Source: a virus. Taken from it: 25,808 nucleotides of DNA. The position numbers and the translations under genes were made by a program. This document shows positions 1 to 6,829 of the stretch, piece by piece. The notes under the pieces are model-generated. The model did not search any database. It was not told the origin of the DNA and worked only from the letters and a program-made list of their open reading frames with translations. Location of the stretch: the IMG/VR virus record IMGVR_UViG_3300029448_000379, positions 1-25,808 of that record; one strand, given 5' to 3'. Position 1 is the stretch's first letter; each line of letters opens with the position of its first letter.

Positions 1-2
1 CT

Positions 3-485
3 AATGCAAATCAAACAGGTTCATCAAATGTTTGGAGAAATACAGCACCAACATCTAGTGTTTTTAAAGTAGGATTAACTTCTGTTGCTCCTGCTGATGG
101 AAGAACTATGATTGCCTATTGTTTTGCACCAATTAAAGGTTACAGTTCATTTGGTAGCTACGAAGGTAATGGTAATTCAAATGGGGCATTTGTTTACACA
201 GGCTTTAAACCCGCATATGTTGTAACAAAACCAATAGACGCAACTGGTAACTGGAATATAAATGATAATGCTAGATCACCTTCTAATTCTTCAGATGAGA
301 GATTAAGAGTTAATTCTAACATAGCTGAACAAACAGGAACAGATAGAATGGATATGCTTTCAAATGGATTTAAAATTAGAGATAGTGGAACAGCATATAA
401 TCAAAATACGAGTACCTACATTTACATGGCATTTGCAGAAAGCCCATTTGTATCATCAAAGGGTGTACCAACAACAGCAAGATAA
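3..485 (+). CDS. Tail-fibre-like protein, C-terminal part (5' truncated)
   Basis: The frame is open from the window edge, so only the last 160 residues are seen. The visible part reads like a receptor-binding or fibre-associated module common in marine phages: an IAYCFAP core, a GYSSFGSYEGNG glycine/aromatic stretch, FVYTGFKPAYVVTK, a D-N-R segment, LSNGFKIRDS, and a closing IYMAFAESPF. I recognise this as the DUF7483-like domain often found at the C-terminus of long phage fibres or adsorption proteins. The exact biochemical role is unknown. It is followed with a one-base overlap (TAATG) by the next gene. An internal ATG at 108 is not a credible start, because the domain already begins before it. 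Confidence 0.7.
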   Translation, partial: NANQTGSSNVWRNTAPTSSVFKVGLTSVAPADGRTMIAYCFAPIKGYSSFGSYEGNGNSNGAFVYTGFKPAYVVTKPIDATGNWNINDNARSPSNSSDERLRVNSNIAEQTGTDRMDMLSNGFKIRDSGTAYNQNTSTYIYMAFAESPFVSSKGVPTTAR

Positions 486-1054
486 TGAAACCTATTTTTA
501 TTGGAATTGTATTAGCAACAATAATAATATTTTTTTTAAATAGTACGATAAACTCTGCTCTTGGCGCAGATACAAACACAGTATCAAGCACAGTCGTAAC
601 AGACAAAGCTCCTCCAACTGCTAATGCTCCAAGTGTTGTAGTTAATAATTCAGATATTTGTAAAACAGCAACGAGTGGTGCAGTACAAACTCAAATTTTT
701 GGTATTGCTAGTGGTATAACAATCACTGATGAAAATTGTGAGCGTATAAAACTTGCTCGCAGTCTTTATTCTATGGGTATGAAAGTTGCGGCAGTTTCAA
801 CATTATGTACTGATCATAGAGTGTTTGACGCTATGTGGTTTGCCGGAACTTATTGTCCTTACGATTCAAAGATAGGTACGGAAGCAAAAACAGGTTGGGA
901 AAATAATCCAGAAATGGTGCCAAAAGGTAGTGTAGTTTTTAATCAAAAAGAAAAAATTATTAAATCAGAGGAGCAGATAAAAAGTGATAAAGAATTCGCA
1001 AAATTTATTTTTATGGCTATGGCTATGTATATCGGTATTCCTATCCTTTTCTAG
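485..1054 (+). CDS. Exported protein of unknown function
   Basis: 189 residues starting at a TAATG overlap with the fibre gene. A strongly hydrophobic N-terminus (IGIVLATIIIFFL, then NSALGA) looks like a signal peptide with cleavage near residue 28. The mature part has a low-complexity T/S/V-rich stretch, then a conserved-looking core around residues 75-140 with three or four cysteines (ENCERIKLARSLYSMGMK, STLCTDHRVFDAMWFAGTYCP). The C-terminus is again hydrophobic (FIFMAMAMYIGIPILF). It was not matched to a named family. Its position between fibre and lysis genes suggests a virion or periplasmic role, which is inference. Its last 71 bases overlap the start of the next gene in another frame. 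Confidence 0.75.
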   Translation: MKPIFIGIVLATIIIFFLNSTINSALGADTNTVSSTVVTDKAPPTANAPSVVVNNSDICKTATSGAVQTQIFGIASGITITDENCERIKLARSLYSMGMKVAAVSTLCTDHRVFDAMWFAGTYCPYDSKIGTEAKTGWENNPEMVPKGSVVFNQKEKIIKSEEQIKSDKEFAKFIFMAMAMYIGIPILF

Positions 1055-2480
1055 TCAAGCTGTAGATTGTGATACTGACACCATAGGTCTTTGTACTCCA
1101 ACAATAGAAGAAATAATTGAACAATCTATAACGGAAACTATTGAATATGAATCTGATGGTTACACAATAACTACAACCACAACAACTGATACTACAACAA
1201 CTACTGTAACTAACGAAGACTCTGGCGATTTATTAGATGGTGATAATGGTTATGTTGTTAGTTCCAAAGAGGGCGATATGGATATTGATTGGGGAGGTCA
1301 AGGACCTGCAACAATGTCTAGTGGTAATACTTGTGGTCAATTAGGAACTGATAAATGTGCTCAAATAACTGGTTCTGGTAATTCTACATCTGCAATGGGC
1401 GTACCTAATATGGGAACGACATTTATACAAACTGTAGATATTTCTAATTTAAGTTTCGATAAGGGTGGTCGCACAAATTATTCTATAAAAGTAGATAAGC
1501 AAGATTCTAATGACTCTATCTATATGCATATTACAGGCAGAAATGGAAAAACAAATGTATTTAGTGGTACTGATATTTTATCTGCTAGTGGAACTAATTC
1601 TGGTTATCAATCATATGAGGGAGGTTGGGATTTTTCTGGTAGTTTAACAACTGTAATTATAGAAATAGGAGGTAGAGATATTAGTCTTTCTATCGGACCC
1701 TTGTTTGATGATGTCACAGTCAATGTGCTTTATAATGTTGTCAATACCATTATCACGCAATCAATAACCTCTGTAGAAATGTTCGTTGCTTTAAATATTG
1801 ATGCGCCAGAAGATGTTATTGATGTCGTTGAAGATATTTTTGATTCTAATGAAATGAATGATGACTTTGTTTTAGAACCTATACAAATTGATGAAGTTGA
1901 TTATGATGCTGTTGTTGTTGAAATAGAAGAAATTGAAATGGCAGAAATTGAAATTGAGGTCATGGAAATGGAAATAGAAGTTGAAGCAGAGTTAGAGTTA
2001 GAGATTGAGGAAGTTGTTGAAGAAACCATTGAGGTAGCAGAAGATATAAAAGAAGAAGCACCGAAAGAAACGGAAGCAAAAAAAGAAGAATCTGAATCAC
2101 AAACCGAAGTAACTGCAAACAAAGAAGAAAAACCCCAAGAAGAAAAACAAGAAGAAAAAGAAAAAGTTGAAAAACCAAAAGAAGTAACGAAGAAAGAATC
2201 ATCTAAAGAAAAAGCTGTTAAAAAGATTATGAAAAAAATTGATGATAAGAAAAGATATGATGATGTAAGCCAAACTAAAACTCTTGTCGTTATGCAAGTA
2301 TTAGGCAACACTAAAACTTTTTTTGATACTCAACAAGCATTAAATGATAGAGTTGATTTTTTTTCAGATCTATCTTTGCCTGATACAGTTATTTCTGATA
2401 ATAATATGGCAAGTTATTTGTTATTCGCAGGGAGTGACGGATTAATGAATGAAATAGTAGATAGTCAATGGCAGAATTAG
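984..2480 (+). CDS. Secreted or virion protein with beta domain and Glu-rich stalk
   Basis: 498 residues. The start is a GTG at 984, chosen because a GAGGAG ribosome site lies at 968-973 and the first 26 residues form a signal peptide (LFLWLWLCISVFLSFSSQA, cleavage before VDC). The start is nested 71 bases inside the upstream gene. After a threonine-rich linker (residues about 55-75), residues about 90-250 look like a beta-rich domain with G/S/N/D turns. Residues about 306-350 alternate acidic and aliphatic residues (EIEIEV-type). Residues about 350-415 are K/E-rich and probably helical. The C-terminal 80 residues are ordinary globular sequence. No family was recognised. It is plausibly a tail-associated or envelope-interacting structural protein. 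Confidence 0.75.
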   Translation: MIKNSQNLFLWLWLCISVFLSFSSQAVDCDTDTIGLCTPTIEEIIEQSITETIEYESDGYTITTTTTTDTTTTTVTNEDSGDLLDGDNGYVVSSKEGDMDIDWGGQGPATMSSGNTCGQLGTDKCAQITGSGNSTSAMGVPNMGTTFIQTVDISNLSFDKGGRTNYSIKVDKQDSNDSIYMHITGRNGKTNVFSGTDILSASGTNSGYQSYEGGWDFSGSLTTVIIEIGGRDISLSIGPLFDDVTVNVLYNVVNTIITQSITSVEMFVALNIDAPEDVIDVVEDIFDSNEMNDDFVLEPIQIDEVDYDAVVVEIEEIEMAEIEIEVMEMEIEVEAELELEIEEVVEETIEVAEDIKEEAPKETEAKKEESESQTEVTANKEEKPQEEKQEEKEKVEKPKEVTKKESSKEKAVKKIMKKIDDKKRYDDVSQTKTLVVMQVLGNTKTFFDTQQALNDRVDFFSDLSLPDTVISDNNMASYLLFAGSDGLMNEIVDSQWQN

Positions 2481-2950
2481 AAGTCGCAGGAATAAAATTT
2501 AGAGGTGGACGCATATTTGTAGTGCTGACTATTATAAGTAGTCTAGTCGGTGTTTTATGGGGTGGCTTCACTTATTATCAAAAGTTTCTTGATATGGAAA
2601 AAAAAATAGATGGCTATATTGCGCCAGATTTAAGTGGCTTTGATAAAAGACTAGAATTACTGCAACAAGAAACTGAAATGATAACTCAAGAAATGAGTAT
2701 GATAATTCAAGAAGTACAATTAGTTTCTGATGTTGCTAACGAACTTAAAAATGATTTACGACAAGATGTAAGACGAATTGAAAAAATTGTTAATGATGTA
2801 GAGCAACAAGTTAAGGAAGATGGTAGAGAAAATTCTAAAGACTTAAAAGAAACTGTTAATGATTTAAAAGATGATATGAAATCATTAGAAGAAAAAATTG
2901 ATAAAAAAATAAAACTTGCTTTAGAAAATCCATTATCAAATATGAAATAA
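2468..2950 (+). CDS. Membrane-anchored coiled-coil protein
   Basis: 160 residues, starting 13 bases before the end of the upstream gene. One transmembrane segment lies at about residues 15-36 (RIFVVLTIISSLVGVLWGGF). It is followed by a long charged region with heptad-like spacing from about residue 55 to 150 (QQETEMITQEMSMIIQEVQL, then DLRQDVRRIEKIVNDVEQQV), so it should be a type II or signal-anchored coiled coil. Such proteins recur next to lysis genes in marine phages, but I do not know a proven function. A spanin-like or tail-associated role is possible. There is no lipobox and no obvious partner, so no spanin call is made. Confidence 0.75.
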   Translation: MAELEVAGIKFRGGRIFVVLTIISSLVGVLWGGFTYYQKFLDMEKKIDGYIAPDLSGFDKRLELLQQETEMITQEMSMIIQEVQLVSDVANELKNDLRQDVRRIEKIVNDVEQQVKEDGRENSKDLKETVNDLKDDMKSLEEKIDKKIKLALENPLSNMK

Positions 2951-3090
2951 TGGTAAAACAGACTTTAGTTCAAAAAACAGATTTTGATAAAGTAGTTAAA
3001 AGAACATCAATAGGAAATTCTTCTCGTTCCAAGCCAAAGAATAAACATAAATTAAAGTCATGGAAAAAATATAATAGGCAAGGCAAATGA
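2950..3090 (+). CDS. Small basic protein (46 aa)
   Basis: A 46-residue gene with TAATG coupling at its start (2950) and an ATGA overlap with the next gene at its end (3087/3090). The sequence is strongly basic: after a KTDFDKVVKRTSIGNSSRSK core it ends in K/W/R/Y-rich residues (KLKSWKKYNRQGK). The net charge is highly positive, consistent with nucleic-acid or membrane-surface binding, but no function can be assigned. The exact coupling at both ends and the complete filling of the gap between neighbours are the main evidence that it is real. Confidence 0.75.
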   Translation: MVKQTLVQKTDFDKVVKRTSIGNSSRSKPKNKHKLKSWKKYNRQGK

Positions 3091-3641
3091 TTAAAACAGT
3101 TTGTGCCACATTAGTTTTATTATGTAGTGCTTTTAATTATCAATGGGATTTTAATTATAAAAATAAAGATGAATTTGTTTTAGGTATTACAGAATGTACG
3201 ATTGAGTTTAATTCTAAAATTCCACCACAATCAAGAGTAATAGTAGTTGTTTCTGTTGCACAAGCTATACTTGAATCTAATTGGGGTTTATCAAGATTTG
3301 CTTTAGAGGGTAATAATTTTTATGGAATGATAGAAACTGACAAAACACAGCCTCATATAAAAGCATTAAATAGCAATGTAATGATAAAAAAATATGAAAG
3401 AAAATGTGAAAGTGTTGCTGATTATATTACCTTACTTAATAGAGGTACAGATTTTAAAGAATATAGAGAACTAAGAAATAAACAAACACTATTACAAGAA
3501 ATAAATTTAGATGAATTAATCAATAGCTTACATACTTTTGCAATAGATAAAAATTATACAAAAAAGATTAGTAAAACAGTTTATTTTCTACTACAAGAAT
3601 ACCCAGAAATTTTTAAAATAGAAAGTATGCAAGATGTCTGA
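3087..3641 (+). CDS. Bax/FlgJ-like glucosaminidase, probable lysin
   Basis: 184 residues with an ATGA start overlap. A short hydrophobic N-terminus (MIKTVCATLVLLCSA) suggests export. The core SVAQAILESNWGLSRFALEG at residues 56-75, followed by NNFYGM, is the hallmark of the glucosaminidase superfamily (Bax, FlgJ C-domain), with the expected catalytic glutamate at E63. A second conserved block, ESVADYITLLNRGTDFKEYR, matches the family's SV-Y-LN segment. The predicted activity is cleavage of N-acetylglucosaminyl bonds in peptidoglycan from the periplasmic side. It could act in lysis or as a tail-associated wall hydrolase. It precedes an XhlA-like membrane protein, and a second unrelated lysozyme is encoded at 5187. 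Confidence 0.85.
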   Translation: MIKTVCATLVLLCSAFNYQWDFNYKNKDEFVLGITECTIEFNSKIPPQSRVIVVVSVAQAILESNWGLSRFALEGNNFYGMIETDKTQPHIKALNSNVMIKKYERKCESVADYITLLNRGTDFKEYRELRNKQTLLQEINLDELINSLHTFAIDKNYTKKISKTVYFLLQEYPEIFKIESMQDV

Positions 3642-3837
3642 TTGGGAAAAAGAAAGAGTTATTATTGCTGAATTAAAAACAGATGTTAAATATATTCGTG
3701 AAGATATAAATATTATGCAAAAACAAATTCGTGATCTCAATAGTATATCTAATAAAGGCATGGGTGGATTAAAGGTTGCGTTATTTATAGGAACAATTTT
3801 AGCAGGAATTTATACTTTTGTTAAATTACTAAAATAG
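3634..3837 (+). CDS. XhlA-like small membrane protein, putative holin
   Basis: 67 residues, overlapping the upstream lysin by 8 bases. It has an N-terminal amphipathic or coiled-coil half (ELKTDVKYIREDINIMQKQI), then a glycine hinge and one C-terminal transmembrane segment (VALFIGTILAGIYTFVKLL). This is the layout of XhlA-type holin or haemolysin accessory proteins. Coupling to the glucosaminidase supports a lysis role. A three-TM holin also occurs at 5886, so this may be an auxiliary holin or an antiholin-like protein. Confidence 0.65.
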   Translation: MSDWEKERVIIAELKTDVKYIREDINIMQKQIRDLNSISNKGMGGLKVALFIGTILAGIYTFVKLLK

Positions 3838-3844
3838 CCAATTT

Positions 3845-3871
3845 TTGCAAAACTATAAAAATTAGTATAAT
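3845..3871 (+). promoter_or_regulatory. Candidate sigma70-type promoter for a leaderless mRNA
   Basis: A perfect TATAAT lies at 3866-3871 with a weak -35 TTGCAA at 3845-3850 (15-base spacer; TTTGCA one base earlier gives 16). The usual start site 6-8 bases after the -10 falls on or next to the ATG at 3880. No Shine-Dalgarno sequence precedes that ATG. This is one of the few real gaps in the plus-strand block. Confidence 0.5.
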
Positions 3872-3879
3872 AATCTTCT

Positions 3880-4959
3880 ATGGAAGATAAGGAATGGGAC
3901 GAGCTAAAACTTATCCAAGAAAAACTTCATGAAGCATTAGACAAAGGTTATCCACCTATGGGCAAAGGTGGAATAAATAATCCTACAGGTGCAAGAAAAA
4001 TTGTTGAAGATGTTTTAGATATTCCAAGAACAACACTTCAAAGAAAAATAGATAAAATAGAAAAGTTGGCATTAGGTAGTTCTCATTGGACTATTGAATG
4101 GCATAGATACAAAGATACTAAGCCACAAGTAATTATAGAGGAATATAAAAAACCGATTGTCAGAATAGCTGCTCAATCAACAACATTTTCTGATCCAACA
4201 AAAGTATTTGTAATTCCAGATGCCCATGTTGCACCTGATGAAGATTTAGATAGATTTTATTGGATAGGAAAACAAATAAATGAATACAAACCAGATTATG
4301 TTGTTTGTATAGGCGACTTCTGTTCTTTTGATTCTTGTTCTACCTTTGATAAAAATCATACTGTTAAAGGGCAAAAGAAACCAAACATATTAGCTGATAT
4401 AAATATAACAAAAGAAGCATTAGATTTATTACACAAAGGAATAGGCGATCATGAATGTTATAAGCACTACTGCTTAGGTAATCACGAATTACGATTATAT
4501 AAATATGAAAACGAACACAAAGAAGTTGTTGGTGCTTTTTCACAGCAATACGAAAACTTATGGCGATTAAGAGGTTGGGGAATTAGTGAGTATGGTGATT
4601 TTTATTTTATAAAAGGAGTTGCTTTTGTTCATGTGCCTTTAAATGAAATGGGGCGAGAGATTGGTGGTAAAATGGCAGAAGCAAGTCAAATATCTAATTC
4701 TGCTACCCATGACATAGTATTTGGTCATAGTCATAGAGAGAGATCATGGCGAGCAAGTAAATTAGGTAGAGGTAATTATGTAAAAATTGTAAATGTAGGA
4801 ACAGCAATGAACTTTGGTCATATAGAAAATTATGCTATAAATAGTGCGAATGGGTGGTCTTATGGTGTTTCACAGTTATTGTTATCTGATGGGCATATTC
4901 AAGGACATAATTTTATATCAATGATAGAACTAAAGGAGAAGTATGGACACACCAGATAA
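3880..4959 (+). CDS. Calcineurin-like metallophosphoesterase
   Basis: 359 residues. The phosphoesterase signature is complete and in order: PDAH (D114, H116), CIGDF (D146), GNHE (N201, H202), and GHSH (H283, H285), with a candidate metal histidine near H251. These bind two metals and hydrolyse phosphomonoesters or phosphodiesters. The N-terminal 60 residues (NPTGARKIVEDVLDIPRTTL) read like a small helix-turn-helix segment, suggesting DNA association. The natural substrate is unknown: DNA ends, cyclic nucleotides and RNA are all possible. The start lacks a ribosome site and lies 9 bases after a TATAAT. The end overlaps the next gene by 17 bases. Confidence 0.9.
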   Translation: MEDKEWDELKLIQEKLHEALDKGYPPMGKGGINNPTGARKIVEDVLDIPRTTLQRKIDKIEKLALGSSHWTIEWHRYKDTKPQVIIEEYKKPIVRIAAQSTTFSDPTKVFVIPDAHVAPDEDLDRFYWIGKQINEYKPDYVVCIGDFCSFDSCSTFDKNHTVKGQKKPNILADINITKEALDLLHKGIGDHECYKHYCLGNHELRLYKYENEHKEVVGAFSQQYENLWRLRGWGISEYGDFYFIKGVAFVHVPLNEMGREIGGKMAEASQISNSATHDIVFGHSHRERSWRASKLGRGNYVKIVNVGTAMNFGHIENYAINSANGWSYGVSQLLLSDGHIQGHNFISMIELKEKYGHTR

Positions 4960-5185
4960 ACTTGTAAAAAGAGTAATGGATAAAATGGCTTTACGAGCAA
5001 ATCAAGGATTAATTAAATATGGTAATACTATGGAAGAAACAACAAAAACTAAAATTGAATGGTTAAAAGAAACTCAAGAAGAATTATTAGATGCTGCAGT
5101 TTATTTAGAAAAGTGTATTGAAGATGAATCTGTTCTTACTTGGGAAGCAGAATCAGTTAAGGTAAAAGATATAAAAGGGGATTGA
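4943..5185 (+). CDS. MazG-like nucleotide pyrophosphohydrolase, short
   Basis: 80 residues with a ribosome site AAGGAG just upstream (about 4932-4937). The arrangement RANQGLIKYGNTM, then W-L-K, then EELLDAAVYLEK matches short phage MazG-like or dATP/dGTP diphosphohydrolase-like proteins. The acidic EExxD motif (E46, E47, D50) is a typical metal-binding helix. A full MazG fold needs a second acidic helix, which is not obvious here, so activity may depend on oligomerisation. The likely role is hydrolysis of nucleoside triphosphates or interference with (p)ppGpp-type signalling. Confidence 0.6.
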   Translation: MDTPDKLVKRVMDKMALRANQGLIKYGNTMEETTKTKIEWLKETQEELLDAAVYLEKCIEDESVLTWEAESVKVKDIKGD

Positions 5186-5186
5186 T

Positions 5187-5621
5187 ATGAATATAGAAAA
5201 ATTAAAAGATCATTTAAAAGAAGAAGAGGGTTATCGTGATACTGTCTATAAAGACCATCTTGGATTTGCCACGATTGGCTATGGGCATTTAGTTAAACCT
5301 CACGAACATTTTATAAAAGATAAAAAATATGACAGAAAAGAATTAGAAAAAATATTTGATTATGATGTAGCAATATGTGTTCAAGATGCTAAAAGTTTAT
5401 GTGAGGGATTAGACATACACGAAGATGCTATTGAAATTATTGCTCACATGTGTTTCCAATTAGGAAAGCCAAAAACTGCCAAATTTAAGAAGATGTTTGA
5501 AGCATTAAGAAATAAAGATTATACTACTGCTGGATTTGAAATGGAAGATTCGTTATGGGCGAAAAAACACACACCAGCGAGAGCACACAGACTGAGCGAA
5601 CAGATGAAAAGATTGACATGA
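5187..5621 (+). CDS. T4-type lysozyme (GH24), endolysin
   Basis: 144 residues, AAGGGG ribosome site just upstream. The catalytic triad spacing is exactly that of T4 lysozyme: E14, D23 and T29 in EEGYRDTVYKDHLGFATIGY, followed by GH. The C-terminal WAKKHTPARAHRLSEQM corresponds to the conserved W-x-TP-RA-R segment. It hydrolyses the MurNAc-GlcNAc bond of peptidoglycan. There is no signal peptide, so it should need a holin, which fits the three-TM protein at 5886. It is followed by an ATGA-coupled small gene. Confidence 0.93.
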   Translation: MNIEKLKDHLKEEEGYRDTVYKDHLGFATIGYGHLVKPHEHFIKDKKYDRKELEKIFDYDVAICVQDAKSLCEGLDIHEDAIEIIAHMCFQLGKPKTAKFKKMFEALRNKDYTTAGFEMEDSLWAKKHTPARAHRLSEQMKRLT

Positions 5622-5758
5622 GAACAATGCGAAAAAGATTAACAACTGCTGATGAAATAAAAGAGATACATGATAATAGAAAAAAATATAAAGAAGAAGA
5701 TTTACGAGAAAAAATGCAAAGAATATCAGATCAATTAAGAGAGTGTGGTAAATTATGA
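5618..5758 (+). CDS. Small charged helical protein (46 aa)
   Basis: The ATG at 5618 overlaps the lysozyme stop as ATGA, and the stop at 5756-5758 overlaps the next ATG the same way. An in-frame ATG at 5555 would give 67 residues, but the extra N-terminus would lie wholly inside the lysozyme gene, so 5618 is preferred. The product (RKRLTTADEIKEIHDNRKKY, then EEDLREKMQRISDQLREC) is a highly charged, probably helical peptide. No function was recognised. Confidence 0.65.
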   Translation: MRTMRKRLTTADEIKEIHDNRKKYKEEDLREKMQRISDQLRECGKL

Positions 5759-5886
5759 AAAAGAAAAAAATAGTTAAGAAAAAGAAAAAAGAAAATAAAA
5801 AACCAAAATTAAATGAATTGGGTTATCCTGTTAATGATCCTTATGGTTTGATTGCGGCTTTTTATAAAGCATTTGGTGGTAAGTAA
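5755..5886 (+). CDS. Lysine-rich small protein (43 aa)
   Basis: ATGA coupling at the start and TAATG coupling to the holin at the end. The first 18 residues are almost all lysine. The rest (LNELGYPVNDPYGLIAAFYK, then AFGGK) is conserved-looking and mildly hydrophobic. A basic tail plus short amphipathic segment could bind nucleic acid or membranes. The function is unknown. Confidence 0.65.
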   Translation: MKKKKIVKKKKKENKKPKLNELGYPVNDPYGLIAAFYKAFGGK

Positions 5887-6302
5887 TGGTGCTAGGTAAA
5901 ATATTTGGTGGTGATACAATTAAAACAATTGGTAATGTTGTTGATGATATGCACTTTTCAGGAGAGGAAAAAGAAAAGTTAAAATTACAATTTGAAGAAA
6001 TACAAGCCAAGTTAAAATCTAAACAAATGGATATTAATTTAGCTGATGCTCAAAGTACTGCAGGTGGTTTAAGTGGATTTATGCAAAGGTCATGGCGCCC
6101 ACTTATCGGAATGTCTTGTGCCTTAGCAATTTTTTGGGAGTTTGTTTTATCAAAATTTATTTTATTTATTTGTGGTTTATTTCAATATGAAGTGGTAAAC
6201 ATACCGCAACTTGATATGGGGACTTTAATGCCTCTTGTCATGTCGCTTCTTGGTATGGGAGCATTGAGAACTTTTGAAAAAACAAAAGGAGTCACGAAAT
6301 GA
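5886..6302 (+). CDS. Three-TM holin (GTA/3TMs family)
   Basis: 138 residues. The first 55 residues are charged and helical (SGEEKEKLKLQFEEIQAKLK). They are followed by DAQSTAGGLSGFMQRSWRPL, the signature of the three-transmembrane holin family first described in gene-transfer agents. Hydrophobic segments follow: IGMSCALAIFWEFVL, FILFICGLF, and MPLVMSLLGMGAL, the last just before the conserved R-T-F-E-K end. It should permeabilise the inner membrane to release the GH24 lysozyme encoded 260 bases upstream. It starts by TAATG coupling and ends by ATGA coupling. Confidence 0.9.
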   Translation: MVLGKIFGGDTIKTIGNVVDDMHFSGEEKEKLKLQFEEIQAKLKSKQMDINLADAQSTAGGLSGFMQRSWRPLIGMSCALAIFWEFVLSKFILFICGLFQYEVVNIPQLDMGTLMPLVMSLLGMGALRTFEKTKGVTK

Positions 6303-6412
6303 AAGAGAGAATTGAAAAATGGTGGGATTCATTTATGGAATTAAAATGGTGGATACAAGCAATTATAATTGTAGGTATTACTATTGGAATTCATAATTGG
6401 ATTTTGCATTAA
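6299..6412 (+). CDS. Single-TM peptide after the holin (37 aa)
   Basis: The ATGA overlap with the holin and TAATG overlap with the next gene make this tiny frame credible. The N-terminal half is charged and tryptophan-rich (ERIEKWWDSFMELKWW), followed by one transmembrane helix (IQAIIIVGITIGIHNWIL). The position suggests a lysis accessory role such as a holin modulator. This is inference. Confidence 0.65.
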   Translation: MKERIEKWWDSFMELKWWIQAIIIVGITIGIHNWILH

Positions 6413-6495
6413 TGCCTAGTGGCAAAGGGACTTATGGCTCTAAAAAAGGCAGACCCCCTAAAAAGAAAAAGAAAAAGAAATCTAAAAAGAAATAA
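6412..6495 (+). CDS. Poly-lysine micro-protein (27 aa)
   Basis: TAATG-coupled to the preceding peptide. It begins MPSGKGTYGSKKGRPPKK and continues as almost pure lysine. The G-R-P-P/K content resembles an AT-hook-like DNA-binding tail. Similar short K-rich proteins with this SGKGTYGS start are familiar in marine phages, but no function is known to me. Its lysine run overlaps the basic N-terminus of the next frame. Confidence 0.65.
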   Translation: MPSGKGTYGSKKGRPPKKKKKKKSKKK

Positions 6496-6736
6496 TATTC
6501 CTTATGATTTCCACGAGATAGTGTGGGAAGATATCGTAGGCGATTCTACAATAGTTAGTTTAGAAGATTTTTGCAAAATGAAAACTGCCATTATAAGTAG
6601 TTTCGCCTATGTTTTAAAAAAAGAAAAAGGATATTTATATACATTTTCAAGTTACTCAGATGATGGTTATTTTGGCGATAGAAACATAATACCCATTGGT
6701 TGCATTAAAAGTATGCGAAAAATACCTCTAAAATAG
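6434..6736 (+). CDS. Conserved phage protein of unknown function
   Basis: The conserved part (YDFHEIVWEDIVGDSTIVSL, then FCKMK, then SYSDDGYFGDRNIIPIGCI) resembles a short, probably beta-rich marine-phage protein family of unknown role. The start is uncertain. In-frame candidates are GTG 6419, ATG 6434 (preceded by AAAGGGA, spaced rather tightly) and nothing canonical after the overlapping gene stops at 6495. I chose ATG 6434, which gives 100 residues. The first 20 residues are then K/R-rich only because they reread the lysine tract of the overlapping gene in the +1 frame. A shorter native protein with a non-canonical start near 6500 is possible. Confidence 0.65.
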   Translation: MALKKADPLKRKRKRNLKRNNIPYDFHEIVWEDIVGDSTIVSLEDFCKMKTAIISSFAYVLKKEKGYLYTFSSYSDDGYFGDRNIIPIGCIKSMRKIPLK

Positions 6737-6791
6737 CCTCTCAGAGAGGTTTTAGGGGGGATAAGGTATATTCATACCCCCCCTATTCTTT
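6737..6791 (+). terminator. Bidirectional terminator hairpins between convergent units
   Basis: Two hairpins sit right after the last plus-strand gene. The first is CCTCT/AGAGG (6737-6741 with 6745-6749, loop CAG). The second is TAGGGGGG (6753-6760) with CCCCCCTA (6778-6785), plus an inner GGTAT/ATACC stem, followed by TTCTTT. They lie where plus- and minus-strand transcription converge. Confidence 0.8.
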
Positions 6792-6829
6792 ATCGTAATA
6801 GACGATTGAATTAAGTAGCACCTTATAAA

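Noticed and set aside
5647-5680. Further CTGATGA hits (for example 727, 4239, 5647 and 23783 on plus; minus near 21829) as more hammerheads.
   Set aside because: All lie in coding sequence and lack stem II, GAAA and stem III; only the three reported sites have the full fold.
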